Below are positions 22,068 to 31,646 of a stretch of DNA of 33,890 bases, piece by piece. Numbering within the stretch: the first letter of the stretch is position 1; each line of letters opens with the position of its first letter. The notes beneath the pieces are model-generated. The model saw only the letters and a program-made list of their open reading frames with translations. It was not told the origin of the DNA and ran no database searches. Made by a program: the position numbers and the translations under genes. Source of the stretch: Clostridia bacterium (GTDB taxonomy: Bacteria; Bacillota; Clostridia; Oscillospirales; CAG-272); contig JAFRQK010000001.1 in the NCBI GenBank assembly GCA_017428635.1, positions 1-33,890 on the forward strand, given 5' to 3'.

Positions 22068-25000
22068 ATGAGAAAAATCATTTGCATTATCCTGACTCTT
22101 CTGATGGCGATGCCCATGTTTTCCAATGCGTGCGTGTCTGTTTCAGCCGCGGGCGCCGACGTTTCGCGCGTTGACGAAACGCGTGCGGACACGGTCGCCC
22201 CGGAGATCATACGCGCCGTAAACGAACCGGCGGCTCCTCTGGGCGAGGGCGCGGACGATGAAGGCGGCTCGTATTTCGGAGACGAATACGACGCGAGGCC
22301 TCTTCTCATCCTCGGGGAATCCGTTGAAGTCCCGTTCGACGGCACGGAATTATCCGGCGTATACCGTTTTTCCCCGGAAGCCGACGGTATATACGTGTTT
22401 TATTCAACGGGCTATGCCGATACTCTCGCGACCCTTTTCGACAGCGAGGGCTATGAGCTCGGATCCGACGATGACAGCGGAGACGAAATGAACTTCCTGA
22501 TCGAACAGAGTCTCGAAGGCGGAAAGACCTATTTTCTGTTTACCGATCGTTATTCGTACGATAACGAAACGTTCGCGGTCACCGTTGTGCGCCTGCCGGA
22601 GATCACGGGTCTGTCTCTCGCTCTGACACGCCCCGACGCGTCTCTTGTCGAAGGGGTGAGCGACGGTTTTTGGGGCTCGTATTACGATGAAACCGCAGAA
22701 GATTATCTGCCGTATTACAGTTTCAGCGAAAACGCCCTGTTCAGGGTGCTGACGGGGACGATCGAATACGACGACGGTTCGAGCGAGACGCTCACTTCCG
22801 AAAGCAGACACGTTATTATCACTTATGACTGCAGAAACTGGACGGCGGGCGGAGAGAGCAATACCGTTTTAGTCAGCTGTGATTACAGTATCGTGTCCGC
22901 CGAGATAAACGTTCCCGTTATCTCTTTTGCGGAGTTCGCATCAACGATCCCGACCGTCGGGCAGGGCGAGACGGTCACGGTCGATTACGACCTCACGAGG
23001 GAATCGGGAATGCTCGCTTTCACTCCGGACCGCGACGGTTGGTATGAGTTCGGATTTGAAAGTTCTTTTCAGATATTTGCCGAGTTATACGATTCTGATC
23101 TCGAAAGCATCGATTCTGTCCGCGGATATGATCTTATCGTTCTTCAGAAACTCGAAGGCGGTAAAACCTACGTGCTGAGTACCGGTTCTTATTACGGCAG
23201 CACCTCCGGGAAAATCGAGGTTTCAGCGCGGAGGCTGCCCGATATCACGGGGATCTCGGTCGCTCTGAAAAGTCCCGACGCAGTGCTCGTTCAGGACTGG
23301 ACCGGCGGATATTGGAGCGACTATTACGACGAGGATCTCGGCGAATACGTCCGTTACTACCGTTTCTACGCCGACGATATCTTCTCGATCCTGACTGTCA
23401 CGGCGGAGCTCGAAGACGGTACGAGCGCGGTACTTAAATACAACGATAAACGCCTCACTTATTCCTTTGACTGCGAAAACTGGACGGTCGGCGGCGAAAA
23501 CAACGCCGTCTCGGTTTCGGTTCGCCAAAGCTCGCTTACGGCGGATGTCAACGTGCCTGTCGTCTCGTTTTCGGATTACATATCGTTATGCCCCGTTCTA
23601 ACGACGGAGGAACCGGTCACCGTCAATTACACCGGAACCGAGTTTTCTGGCATGCTGTCTTTTACTCCCGAGACGGACGGGTATTATGAGTTTACTTCCT
23701 CCGGTAATTTCAGCAGAGCCATTCGGTTATGCGATTCGAACGGAGATCTGAAAACAACAACGATAGAATTCGGTTCGTATGAGACCGGAACGTTCTTCAT
23801 AGAACTTGAGGGCGGTATGACGTACGTTATGTTCACGTGTATCACTACGTCAAACGTCACGGGAGAATACGTGATATCCGCGGCGCGCAAGCCCGGGATC
23901 GCCGACATCTCGATCAAACTGAAAGATCCCGACGCCGCGCTCGTTCAGGGTCTGAGCGGCGGATACTGGTCTTATTCAGGCGGCTACTATTATTACGAAA
24001 CGGAAGCCGTTTTGTCCCTCCTGACGATCACGGTTGAATACGATGACGGAACGAGCGGCGTAATTACCGGCTACGGCGACGATTACTATTTCAGTTTCAG
24101 TCCCCGCCTCTGGACGCCGGGCGGCGAAAACAATACGTTCAGGGTTATTTCGGAGTACTCAGACGTATCCGCGTCAATAAACGTTCCCGTTATATCGCTC
24201 GGGGATTACGCGTCGGGGTGTCCGGCTCTTACGGAAGAAGAGCCCGTCGCCGTCAATCGCGACGGTACGGAACTTTCCGGTTTCGTCACGTTCACTCCCG
24301 GGGCGGACGGATGGTATGAATTCTCGATCAGCGGAGACTATTACAAAAACGTCTATCTGTATGATTACGACGGAAAATCGTTAAAGAGCAATTCCGGTCA
24401 GGATTTTACGCTTACCTGCAGACTTGAGGCCGGAGAGACGTACGTCCTGCGCTCGCGAAGCACGCAAAGCGACGCGGGGCAAAGTACGGTATCCGTGTCC
24501 CGGTTGCCCGAGATCACGGGACTGACCCTCTCGCTTCGTAGCCCCGATTCTGCGCTCGTCGAAGGATGGAGCTCCGGTTATCGGCGCACCTATTACGACT
24601 ACGATCTCAACCAGTACGTCGAATACTATTACTATTACGACGGCGCGATTTTCCGGATTTTGACGATCACCGCGGAGTTTGAAGACGGAACGAGCTGTGT
24701 GCTGGACTATGAAGATCCCATGCTCTCGTATTCGTATAACTGCACCTCCTGGACGCAGGGCGGTGAGGACAATACCGTTACGGTGAGATCGAATTATTCA
24801 GACGCATCGGCGTCGATAAGCGTTCCCATCGTGCAGTTCTCCGATTACCTGCCCTTGTGTCCCGTTATCACGGCGGGGGATCCCGCGACCTTCCAATACG
24901 ACGGATCGAGGCTTACCGGCACAACGGTTTTCGTTCCCGAGACGAACGGATGGTATAATTTCTCGATCAGCGCAGACACTTACTTATACGGAAGTCTGTA

Positions 25001-28000
25001 CGGTTACAACGAAGGATCGTTAGAATCGTTAAAGAGTTCCTACGGTTGGAATAAGCTGTCGTTTACGGCAAGACTTGAAGCCGGAAAGACGTACGTCCTG
25101 AGTACGCAAAGCGATTACGGCGAAGCGGTCCGCTTCACCGTATCCGTTACGCGCTTGCCCGAGATCACCGGTCTTTCGCTCACGCTTAACGATCCCGATT
25201 CCGTGCTCGTCGAAGGCTGGAGCGACGGAGGATGGGAAGAAGGCGACAACGGCGCAAAGTATTACAATTACAGCGTCGACACGGTCTTTTCCATCCTGAC
25301 GGTCACCGCGGAATATGACGACGGCTCGAGCGGCGTGCTGGATTATTACGACCCCGCGCTGTCGTATTCGTATACCTGCGCCGACTGGGTGCCAGGAGGC
25401 GAGAGCAATACCGTTACGGTGAGCGCAAATTATACGGACGTATCGGCGTCGGCAAACGTTCCCGTACTGACTTTCGAAGAATTCATTCTGAGGTGTCCGA
25501 CCGTCAGGCCGGGTGAACCCGTTACCGTGGATTACGCGGGAAACCCGATGTCCGGGGTCGTCGTTTTCACTCCCGAACAAAGCGGACTGTACGAAATTTA
25601 CTCGACCGGAACGTATGACACGTTTCTTACCCTTTGCGATTCCGAAGGAAATGAGACAGCCTACGACGACGACAGCGGATCGGACCGTAATTTCCGTCTT
25701 ACCCTCCTTCTGGAAGAAGGAAAAACGTATTATCTGCAGACCCAGACGTACAACCCGAAAAACAGCGGGACGTACGTCGTGCACGCCGAACGTCTGCTCA
25801 ATATCACGGGGCTCTCGATCGCGCTGTCCGATCCCGACTCGGCGCTCGTCGAAGGCTGGAGCGGCGGAGAATGGTATTATAACGATTACGACGTAAAATA
25901 TTACAAATACTATTCCGGCACGACCTTCTCCATCCTGACGATCACCGCGGAATACGAAGACGGATCGAGCGGTGTGCTCGAATACAACGATCCCATGCTC
26001 TCGTATTCGTTTAACTGCGACGGCTGGACTCCGGGCGGCGAAAAGAACACCGTTACGGTGAGATCGAATTACTCGGACGCATCGGCGACGATAAACGTCC
26101 CCGTCATAACTTTCGCCGATTACATAGCCGCGCGCCCCGTTCTCACGACTGAAGATCCCGTCACCGCAAACTTCGACGGGACGGAGCGCTCCGGTTTGAT
26201 GACTTTCACGGCCGAGACGGACGGATGGTATAAGTTCTCGGTCCGAAGCAACTATTACAACTACGTCCTCCTGTACCTTTACGACAACGGGTCGGCAAAG
26301 CAAATAGCAAGTTCCGACAGTGATAATGCATCGCTTACGTATAGGCTCACAGCCGGAAAGACGTACGTTCTGCGCACGCGGCAATACCCGGAGAGCGGCA
26401 TGGGAGAATACACGGCCTCCGTGACGCGCCTGCCCGATATCACCCGCCTGACGCTCTCGCTGAACGACCCCGACTTTGCGCTCGTCGAAGGATGGAGCGA
26501 AGGAAGATGGGTTTACGTCGGTTCTGACGCCGCGTTTTACGACTTCGATTACGACGAGATCTTCTCGAATCTGACGATCACCGCGGAATATGAAGACGGA
26601 ACGAGCGGTGAGATCGATTATTACGACTTCCGGCTCTCGCATTCGTACGACTGCGCCGATTGGACTCCGGGCGGTAACGGCAATACCGTTACGGTGAGCG
26701 TGCGATACACGAACGTGTCGGCGTCTGCAAACGTTCCCGTCGTAACGTTCGCCGATTACATAGCCGGGCGTCCCGTTTTAACGACGGAGGAGCCCGTCAC
26801 CGCCTTCTACGACGGATCGGAACGTTCCGGCATGATGAGTTTTACTCCCGAAAAGAACGGATGGTATACGTTCACGGTCAGCGCAGACTGTTACGTAAAC
26901 TTCGACCTGTTCGATTTCGTCAACGGATCGATCGGGTCAATGTCAGGATACGGCGGCACGAAAATATCGTTTACTCAAAGGCTTGAGGGAGGAAAGACGT
27001 ACGCCATGCGTACGCTGAGCACGGAAGGTACCTCTGCGAAATTTACGGTGTCCGTGACGCGCCTGCCCGATATCACCCGTCTGACGCTCTCGCCTGTCGA
27101 TCCCGACTCGGCGCTCGTCGAGGGACGGAGCGGAGGCTGGTGGTTCGACAACGGAGCCGGCGTCAGATATTACAGTTACCCCTCCTCCTCGGTCTTCTCA
27201 CTCCTGACGATCACCGCGGAATATGAAGACGGAACGAGCGACGAGATCGATTATTACGATTCCCGGCTCACGTATTCGTACGACTGCGCAGGCTGGGCTC
27301 CGGGCGGCGCCGACAATACCGTTACGGTGAGCGCGAGATACACGGAAGTATCGGCGTCGGCAAACGTTCCCGTCATAACGTTCGCCGATTTCGTATCCGG
27401 TTGTCCCGTTCTCACGACGGAAGATCCGGTCACCGTCATCTACGACGGGACGGAGCGCTCCGGTATGATGACTTTCACTCCCGCTGCTGACGGATGGTAT
27501 GAGTTCTCGACCTACGGAAGCAGTCTGGGATATACCTCGATATTCGATCTCAACGGAAACTATATATCGGATGATCTCGCCCATCTCGAGGGCGGAAAAA
27601 CGTACGCTCTGTTTTCCGGACCCGGTTATGCCGGTACGGGCGAAACCGAGTTCTCGCTGTCGGTGCGCCGTCTGCCGGATATCACCCGTCTGACGCTCTC
27701 GCCGGTCGATCCCGACTTTGCGCTCGTCGAAGGATGGAGCGAAGGAAAATGGGTTTACGTCGGTTCTGACGCCGCATTTTACGACTTCGATTACGCCGTG
27801 ATCTTCTCGAATCTGACGATCACCGCGGAATATGAAGACGGAACGAGCGATGAGATCGATTACTACAACTTCCGGCTCTCGTACTCGTATAACTGCGCCG
27901 GCTGGACTCCGGGCGGCGACGGCAATACCGTTACGGTGAGCGCGAGATACACAGACGTTTCGGCGTCTGCAAACGTTCCCGTCATAACGCTCGCCGATCA

Positions 28001-31000
28001 CTTATCCGCGCTTCCCTCCATCAAGGAGGACGATCCGGTCGTCGTCGACTTCGACGGGACGGAACGCTCCAGTTGGATGACTTTCACTCCCGCGGCTGAC
28101 GGATGGTATGAGTTCTCGGCCTACGGAAACTATAACCTATACGTCGGGCTTTACCGTTACGACGACGGATCGATGTCGTTTACGGAAAGCCGCGACGGTT
28201 CGGATATTTCATTTAAGGTAAGACTTGAAGCAGGAAAGCCGTACCTCCTTCGCACTCAGATCCTGAACGGCGGCGCGGGAAAATTCACGGTGTCCGTGAC
28301 GCGTCAGCCCGACGTCACCGGCCTGACCCTCTCGCTGAACGGTCCCGACTCGGCGCTCGTCGAAGAATGGAGCCGCGGAGACTGGGAATACAACGATTAC
28401 GGCAACGCGTATTACTATTACTACTACTCTTCCGCGATCTTCCCGCTTATGACGATCACCGCGGAATATGCGGACGGGACGAGCGGCGTGCTGGATTACG
28501 ACGATCCTATGCTCACGTATTCGTATAACTGCGTCGGCTGGGCGCGGGGCGGTGACAGCAATACCGTTACGGTAACGGCGCGATATACGGACGTTTCTGC
28601 GTCGATCAACGTTCCCATTACGACGTTTGACGTCTTTGCGCCCGGGTGGCCGACAATTACGGAGGGCGTACCCGTAACGGTGGATTACGCCCGCGATATT
28701 ACCGACGGCGTCTTCGTTTTCACTCCCGAACAAAGCGGACTGTTCGATATTTACTCGACGGGAGAGTTCGACACGTATCTTATAATCCGAGACTCAAGCG
28801 GAAACAGGATAACCTATGACGACGACTCCGGAGAAGGAGCCAATTTCCGTTCCGTGTACCGTCTCGAGGGCGGGAAAACGTATTATCTGCAAACGCGTCT
28901 TTACTATGAGGACAAAAATGGAACGTACACCGTACACGTAGAGTTTTTACCCGACATAGCAAGGCTCTCGGTCACGCTGAGCGATCCCGGCGCGATGCTC
29001 GTTGAAGGATGGGGAGACGGGTATTGGACAGGCGATTACGAATATAGCAGGTATTACTATTACAGGCCCTCCGAAGTCTTCTCGATCCTGACGATCACTG
29101 CGGAATTCGCAGACGGCACGAAAGCCGTGTTGAGTTATGACGACCCCCGGATCTCGTATTTATACAGCTGTATGAACTGGAAACCGGGCGGGAACAGAAA
29201 CACCGTCACGGTGACGGCGAAAAACGCCGGCGCGTCGGTATCGGTAAACGTTCCCGTCGTATCCTTCGACGAATTCGTTTCAGGATGCGCGATCCTGACG
29301 GTCGACGAAGACGCCGCCGTCCGTTACGACGGGACGGCGAGGTCGGGTATCGTCGCTTTCACTCCGGAGACGACCGGTATTTACCATATTTATTCGACCG
29401 GCGGGTACTCCACTCACGCGTATCTTTGCTATCAGAGCGGAGAAACCATGCTGATATGCCATTACGGCGGATTTGACGAAAACTTCCGCATCGACTGCAG
29501 ATTACAGGGCGGAACAACGTATTATCTGTTCACCAGCGCGCAAAACGTCGATTCGGCCGGATACACGGTGTGCGCCGAAACGGAAAAGGGGATAAAGTCG
29601 ATCTCGCTGTCGCTCAACTCGCCCGAAGCCGCGCTCGTAACGGGAGAAGGCGGAAAATGGAACTGCGATCAGCCCGATAACGAATACTACGAATTCCTCC
29701 CCGAAACGATATTCTCGATCATTACCGTCACGGCGGAATATGAAGACGGGACCACGGAGACTGTCGACTACCGGAGCGGTCGTATCTCGTTCTATTACAA
29801 CTGCGCTCAGTGGGCCGCGGGCGGAGAAGCGAACCGTCTTACGGCCTATGACGGTGTCAGCGGGGCGTGGGCGTCGATAAACGTACCCGTCTCTGCTGCG
29901 GCGTCAGAACACAATTTAGTGCACCACGACGGCAAAGAACCCACCTGCACGGAGATCGGCTGGTATGCGTACGACACGTGTACCGATTGCGATTACACGA
30001 CGTACCGTGAGATCCCGGCTCTCGGCCACAACTTCGGCCCGTGGACGGCGGTCGGCGCGATAACGTGCACCGAAGGCGGCACCGAAGAGCGCGTCTGCTC
30101 ACGCTGCGGCGAAAAAGAAACGAGAACGTTCGACCCGACCGGTCACAACTTCGAAAGCTGGACCGTCAAAGTCCCCGCGACCTGCACGGAAAAAGGCATC
30201 GAGGAAAGGGTTTGCTCAAGATGCGGAGCGACCGAGCAGAGAGACATCCCCGCCAAGGGTCACGATTATGAAAACACCGTGGTTGCTCCGACCTGCACGG
30301 AACAGGGTTACACAAGGCACGTTTGCCGTGTTTGCGGCGACACCTACGTCGACGCGACAGTCCGCGCAACGGGTCACGCATGGGGCCCGTGGACAGTCGT
30401 CACACCCGCGACGGAGACGGAGGATGGACTTGAGAGAAGAGTCTGCGCGTCCGATCCCGCTCACGTTGAAGAAAGGATCATCCCCAAGAATTCGCACGTT
30501 CACGATCTGACGGAGGTCCGCGGGACCGAGGCGACGTGTACCGCCGACGGAAACATAACGTATTACGTCTGCGCGGGGTGCGGAAGGTACTTCGCAGACA
30601 GTGAAGGCGCCGAAGGGATCAACGCGGAAGACACCGTCATTCCCGCGCTCGGTCATAACTTCGGCTCATGGACGACTGCCGCGGCGGCAACGTGTACCGA
30701 GAACGGTTCCGAGGAGCGCGTATGCTCAAGATGCGGCGAAAAAGAAAGCAGACCGGTCGCGGCAACGGGTCACAACTACGTCGCGGAGGCGACCGCGCCG
30801 ACGTGTACCGCGCTGGGCTTTACGACCCACACGTGTTCGAAGTGCGGCGATAAATACGTCGATACGTACGTCGACGCTCTCGGCCACGATTTCGGCGCCG
30901 ACGGAAAGGCCGCAACGTGCTCACGCTGCGGCGCGAAAAATCCGAGCGTGCCGACGATCAAGTTCAAGGACGTACCCGATAACGCGTACTATAAGACCGC

Positions 31001-31487
31001 GGTCGACTGGGCGGTGGCAAACGGTATCACGTCGGGCACGAGTTCAACGACGTTCTCGCCGAACGCCGGATGCACGCGCGGTCAGGTCGTCACGTTCCTG
31101 TGGCGCGCTGCGGGACAGCCCGAACCCGCCGCGGGAACCAAGAACCCGTTCCGTGACGTCAAGGAAAACGATTATTTCTACACCGCGGTTCTTTGGGCGG
31201 TAGCAAACGGTATCACGTCGGGCACGAGTTCAACGACGTTCTCCCCGAAAGCAGTTTGCACGAGAGGACAGATCGTCACGTTCCTGTGGCGCGCGGAGAA
31301 AGAACCGAAACCGAAGAACCCGAGCAACCCGTTCAGTGACGTCAAGGCCAAAGATTACTTCCATACCGCCGTCCTTTGGGCGGTCGAAAAGGGGATCACG
31401 CTCGGAACGGACAAAACTCACTTCAGTCCGTCCGCCACCTGCACCAGAGGTCAGGTCGTCACCTTCCTCTACCGCGATATGGGCTGA
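22068..31487 (+). CDS. Giant SLH-anchored repeat protein (12 x PPC-like/Ig-like, Cys-rich repeats, 3 SLH)
   Basis: This 3139-aa (about 340 kDa) secreted protein starts with a signal peptide (MRKIICIILTLLMAMPMF...SAA). From about residue 70 to 2610 twelve units of 203-215 aa follow. Each begins with a PPC-like beta-sandwich (FTPE.DGWYEF..., LEGGKTY, then a Thr/Val strand) and ends with a Big_3-like Ig domain (ITGLTLSL.DPDSALVEGW, LTITAEYEDGTS, Y.C..W.PGG..NTVTV, SASANVPV). Next comes a region of eight to nine Cys/His repeats (PTCTE.G, C..CG, IPALGH), and last three SLH domains from about residue 2966 (FKDVPDNAYYKTAVDWAV), with TRGQ in the TRAE place. It is likely a long adhesin or stalk holding its N-terminus far from the wall. 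GAAAGGA lies 9 bp before the ATG. No catalytic domain is seen. Unlike the other SLH proteins here, the anchor is C-terminal. Confidence 0.9.
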   Translation: MRKIICIILTLLMAMPMFSNACVSVSAAGADVSRVDETRADTVAPEIIRAVNEPAAPLGEGADDEGGSYFGDEYDARPLLILGESVEVPFDGTELSGVYRFSPEADGIYVFYSTGYADTLATLFDSEGYELGSDDDSGDEMNFLIEQSLEGGKTYFLFTDRYSYDNETFAVTVVRLPEITGLSLALTRPDASLVEGVSDGFWGSYYDETAEDYLPYYSFSENALFRVLTGTIEYDDGSSETLTSESRHVIITYDCRNWTAGGESNTVLVSCDYSIVSAEINVPVISFAEFASTIPTVGQGETVTVDYDLTRESGMLAFTPDRDGWYEFGFESSFQIFAELYDSDLESIDSVRGYDLIVLQKLEGGKTYVLSTGSYYGSTSGKIEVSARRLPDITGISVALKSPDAVLVQDWTGGYWSDYYDEDLGEYVRYYRFYADDIFSILTVTAELEDGTSAVLKYNDKRLTYSFDCENWTVGGENNAVSVSVRQSSLTADVNVPVVSFSDYISLCPVLTTEEPVTVNYTGTEFSGMLSFTPETDGYYEFTSSGNFSRAIRLCDSNGDLKTTTIEFGSYETGTFFIELEGGMTYVMFTCITTSNVTGEYVISAARKPGIADISIKLKDPDAALVQGLSGGYWSYSGGYYYYETEAVLSLLTITVEYDDGTSGVITGYGDDYYFSFSPRLWTPGGENNTFRVISEYSDVSASINVPVISLGDYASGCPALTEEEPVAVNRDGTELSGFVTFTPGADGWYEFSISGDYYKNVYLYDYDGKSLKSNSGQDFTLTCRLEAGETYVLRSRSTQSDAGQSTVSVSRLPEITGLTLSLRSPDSALVEGWSSGYRRTYYDYDLNQYVEYYYYYDGAIFRILTITAEFEDGTSCVLDYEDPMLSYSYNCTSWTQGGEDNTVTVRSNYSDASASISVPIVQFSDYLPLCPVITAGDPATFQYDGSRLTGTTVFVPETNGWYNFSISADTYLYGSLYGYNEGSLESLKSSYGWNKLSFTARLEAGKTYVLSTQSDYGEAVRFTVSVTRLPEITGLSLTLNDPDSVLVEGWSDGGWEEGDNGAKYYNYSVDTVFSILTVTAEYDDGSSGVLDYYDPALSYSYTCADWVPGGESNTVTVSANYTDVSASANVPVLTFEEFILRCPTVRPGEPVTVDYAGNPMSGVVVFTPEQSGLYEIYSTGTYDTFLTLCDSEGNETAYDDDSGSDRNFRLTLLLEEGKTYYLQTQTYNPKNSGTYVVHAERLLNITGLSIALSDPDSALVEGWSGGEWYYNDYDVKYYKYYSGTTFSILTITAEYEDGSSGVLEYNDPMLSYSFNCDGWTPGGEKNTVTVRSNYSDASATINVPVITFADYIAARPVLTTEDPVTANFDGTERSGLMTFTAETDGWYKFSVRSNYYNYVLLYLYDNGSAKQIASSDSDNASLTYRLTAGKTYVLRTRQYPESGMGEYTASVTRLPDITRLTLSLNDPDFALVEGWSEGRWVYVGSDAAFYDFDYDEIFSNLTITAEYEDGTSGEIDYYDFRLSHSYDCADWTPGGNGNTVTVSVRYTNVSASANVPVVTFADYIAGRPVLTTEEPVTAFYDGSERSGMMSFTPEKNGWYTFTVSADCYVNFDLFDFVNGSIGSMSGYGGTKISFTQRLEGGKTYAMRTLSTEGTSAKFTVSVTRLPDITRLTLSPVDPDSALVEGRSGGWWFDNGAGVRYYSYPSSSVFSLLTITAEYEDGTSDEIDYYDSRLTYSYDCAGWAPGGADNTVTVSARYTEVSASANVPVITFADFVSGCPVLTTEDPVTVIYDGTERSGMMTFTPAADGWYEFSTYGSSLGYTSIFDLNGNYISDDLAHLEGGKTYALFSGPGYAGTGETEFSLSVRRLPDITRLTLSPVDPDFALVEGWSEGKWVYVGSDAAFYDFDYAVIFSNLTITAEYEDGTSDEIDYYNFRLSYSYNCAGWTPGGDGNTVTVSARYTDVSASANVPVITLADHLSALPSIKEDDPVVVDFDGTERSSWMTFTPAADGWYEFSAYGNYNLYVGLYRYDDGSMSFTESRDGSDISFKVRLEAGKPYLLRTQILNGGAGKFTVSVTRQPDVTGLTLSLNGPDSALVEEWSRGDWEYNDYGNAYYYYYYSSAIFPLMTITAEYADGTSGVLDYDDPMLTYSYNCVGWARGGDSNTVTVTARYTDVSASINVPITTFDVFAPGWPTITEGVPVTVDYARDITDGVFVFTPEQSGLFDIYSTGEFDTYLIIRDSSGNRITYDDDSGEGANFRSVYRLEGGKTYYLQTRLYYEDKNGTYTVHVEFLPDIARLSVTLSDPGAMLVEGWGDGYWTGDYEYSRYYYYRPSEVFSILTITAEFADGTKAVLSYDDPRISYLYSCMNWKPGGNRNTVTVTAKNAGASVSVNVPVVSFDEFVSGCAILTVDEDAAVRYDGTARSGIVAFTPETTGIYHIYSTGGYSTHAYLCYQSGETMLICHYGGFDENFRIDCRLQGGTTYYLFTSAQNVDSAGYTVCAETEKGIKSISLSLNSPEAALVTGEGGKWNCDQPDNEYYEFLPETIFSIITVTAEYEDGTTETVDYRSGRISFYYNCAQWAAGGEANRLTAYDGVSGAWASINVPVSAAASEHNLVHHDGKEPTCTEIGWYAYDTCTDCDYTTYREIPALGHNFGPWTAVGAITCTEGGTEERVCSRCGEKETRTFDPTGHNFESWTVKVPATCTEKGIEERVCSRCGATEQRDIPAKGHDYENTVVAPTCTEQGYTRHVCRVCGDTYVDATVRATGHAWGPWTVVTPATETEDGLERRVCASDPAHVEERIIPKNSHVHDLTEVRGTEATCTADGNITYYVCAGCGRYFADSEGAEGINAEDTVIPALGHNFGSWTTAAAATCTENGSEERVCSRCGEKESRPVAATGHNYVAEATAPTCTALGFTTHTCSKCGDKYVDTYVDALGHDFGADGKAATCSRCGAKNPSVPTIKFKDVPDNAYYKTAVDWAVANGITSGTSSTTFSPNAGCTRGQVVTFLWRAAGQPEPAAGTKNPFRDVKENDYFYTAVLWAVANGITSGTSSTTFSPKAVCTRGQIVTFLWRAEKEPKPKNPSNPFSDVKAKDYFHTAVLWAVEKGITLGTDKTHFSPSATCTRGQVVTFLYRDMG
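22275..29895 (+). repeat. Twelve tandem coding repeats of about 610-645 bp
   Basis: Unit ends were placed at the NVPV-type strand near 22910, 23552, 24181, 24825, 25460, 26095, 26733, 27362, 27972, 28608, 29252 and 29880. Middle units (6-9) are the most alike; units 1-3 and 12 are the most divergent, as expected for an array that grows and is homogenised in its centre. Confidence 0.85.
29926..30945 (+). repeat. Cys/His-rich coding repeats in the giant protein
   Basis: Eight to nine units of about 30-45 aa with the pattern CTE..., C-x2-C-G and a closing GH. Most units hold three Cys plus His. The fifth unit has lost the second Cys of the pair (VCASDPAH). Such repeats occur in many Firmicute surface proteins; a metal-binding or disulfide role is plausible but not shown. 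Confidence 0.8.
31017..31243 (+). repeat. 41-bp direct repeat inside the C-terminal SLH domains
   Basis: Bases 31017-31057 and 31203-31243 are identical and encode the same ANGITSGTSSTTFS stretch in SLH1 and SLH2 of the giant protein. SLH3 is different at the DNA level, so the first two domains stem from a recent duplication or conversion. Confidence 0.85.
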
Positions 31488-31494
31488 ACGAAAA

Positions 31495-31530
31495 AACAAA
31501 AAAGCGGCGCCTTACAGGGCGCCGCTTTTT
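31495..31530. terminator. Bidirectional terminator between the giant gene and paralog F
   Basis: An 11-bp stem (31501-31511 with 31518-31528) with loop TTACAG, an A-rich left flank and a T-run on the right. It suits the end of the giant gene (+) and, read backwards, the end of paralog F (-). Confidence 0.88.
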
Positions 31531-31609
31531 CTGTCGGGGCGATCCGCTTTTCGTGTCAGCGGACGCGGGAGATCCTCTGCCGGAAATTCCGGCACGTTCC
31601 GGACAGACC

Positions 31610-31640
31610 GACAGCCTTCCCCCGACGGGGGAAAGCTGTC
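31610..31640 (-). other. Strong hairpin just after paralog F
   Basis: Arms 31610-31623 and 31627-31640 around a 3-nt loop pair at all 14 positions on the minus-strand transcript, where the odd position is a U-G wobble; on the plus strand the same position is a C-A mismatch. There is no T-run right after it, so it may act as a 3' stability element or as a partner of the terminator further on. Confidence 0.6.
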
Positions 31641-31646
31641 AAAAAA

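Noticed and set aside
22275-29895. Regular repeats considered as a CRISPR array or satellite DNA
   Set aside because: The period is about 630 bp, the repeats are in frame and encode conserved domains; there are no short identical repeats with unique spacers.
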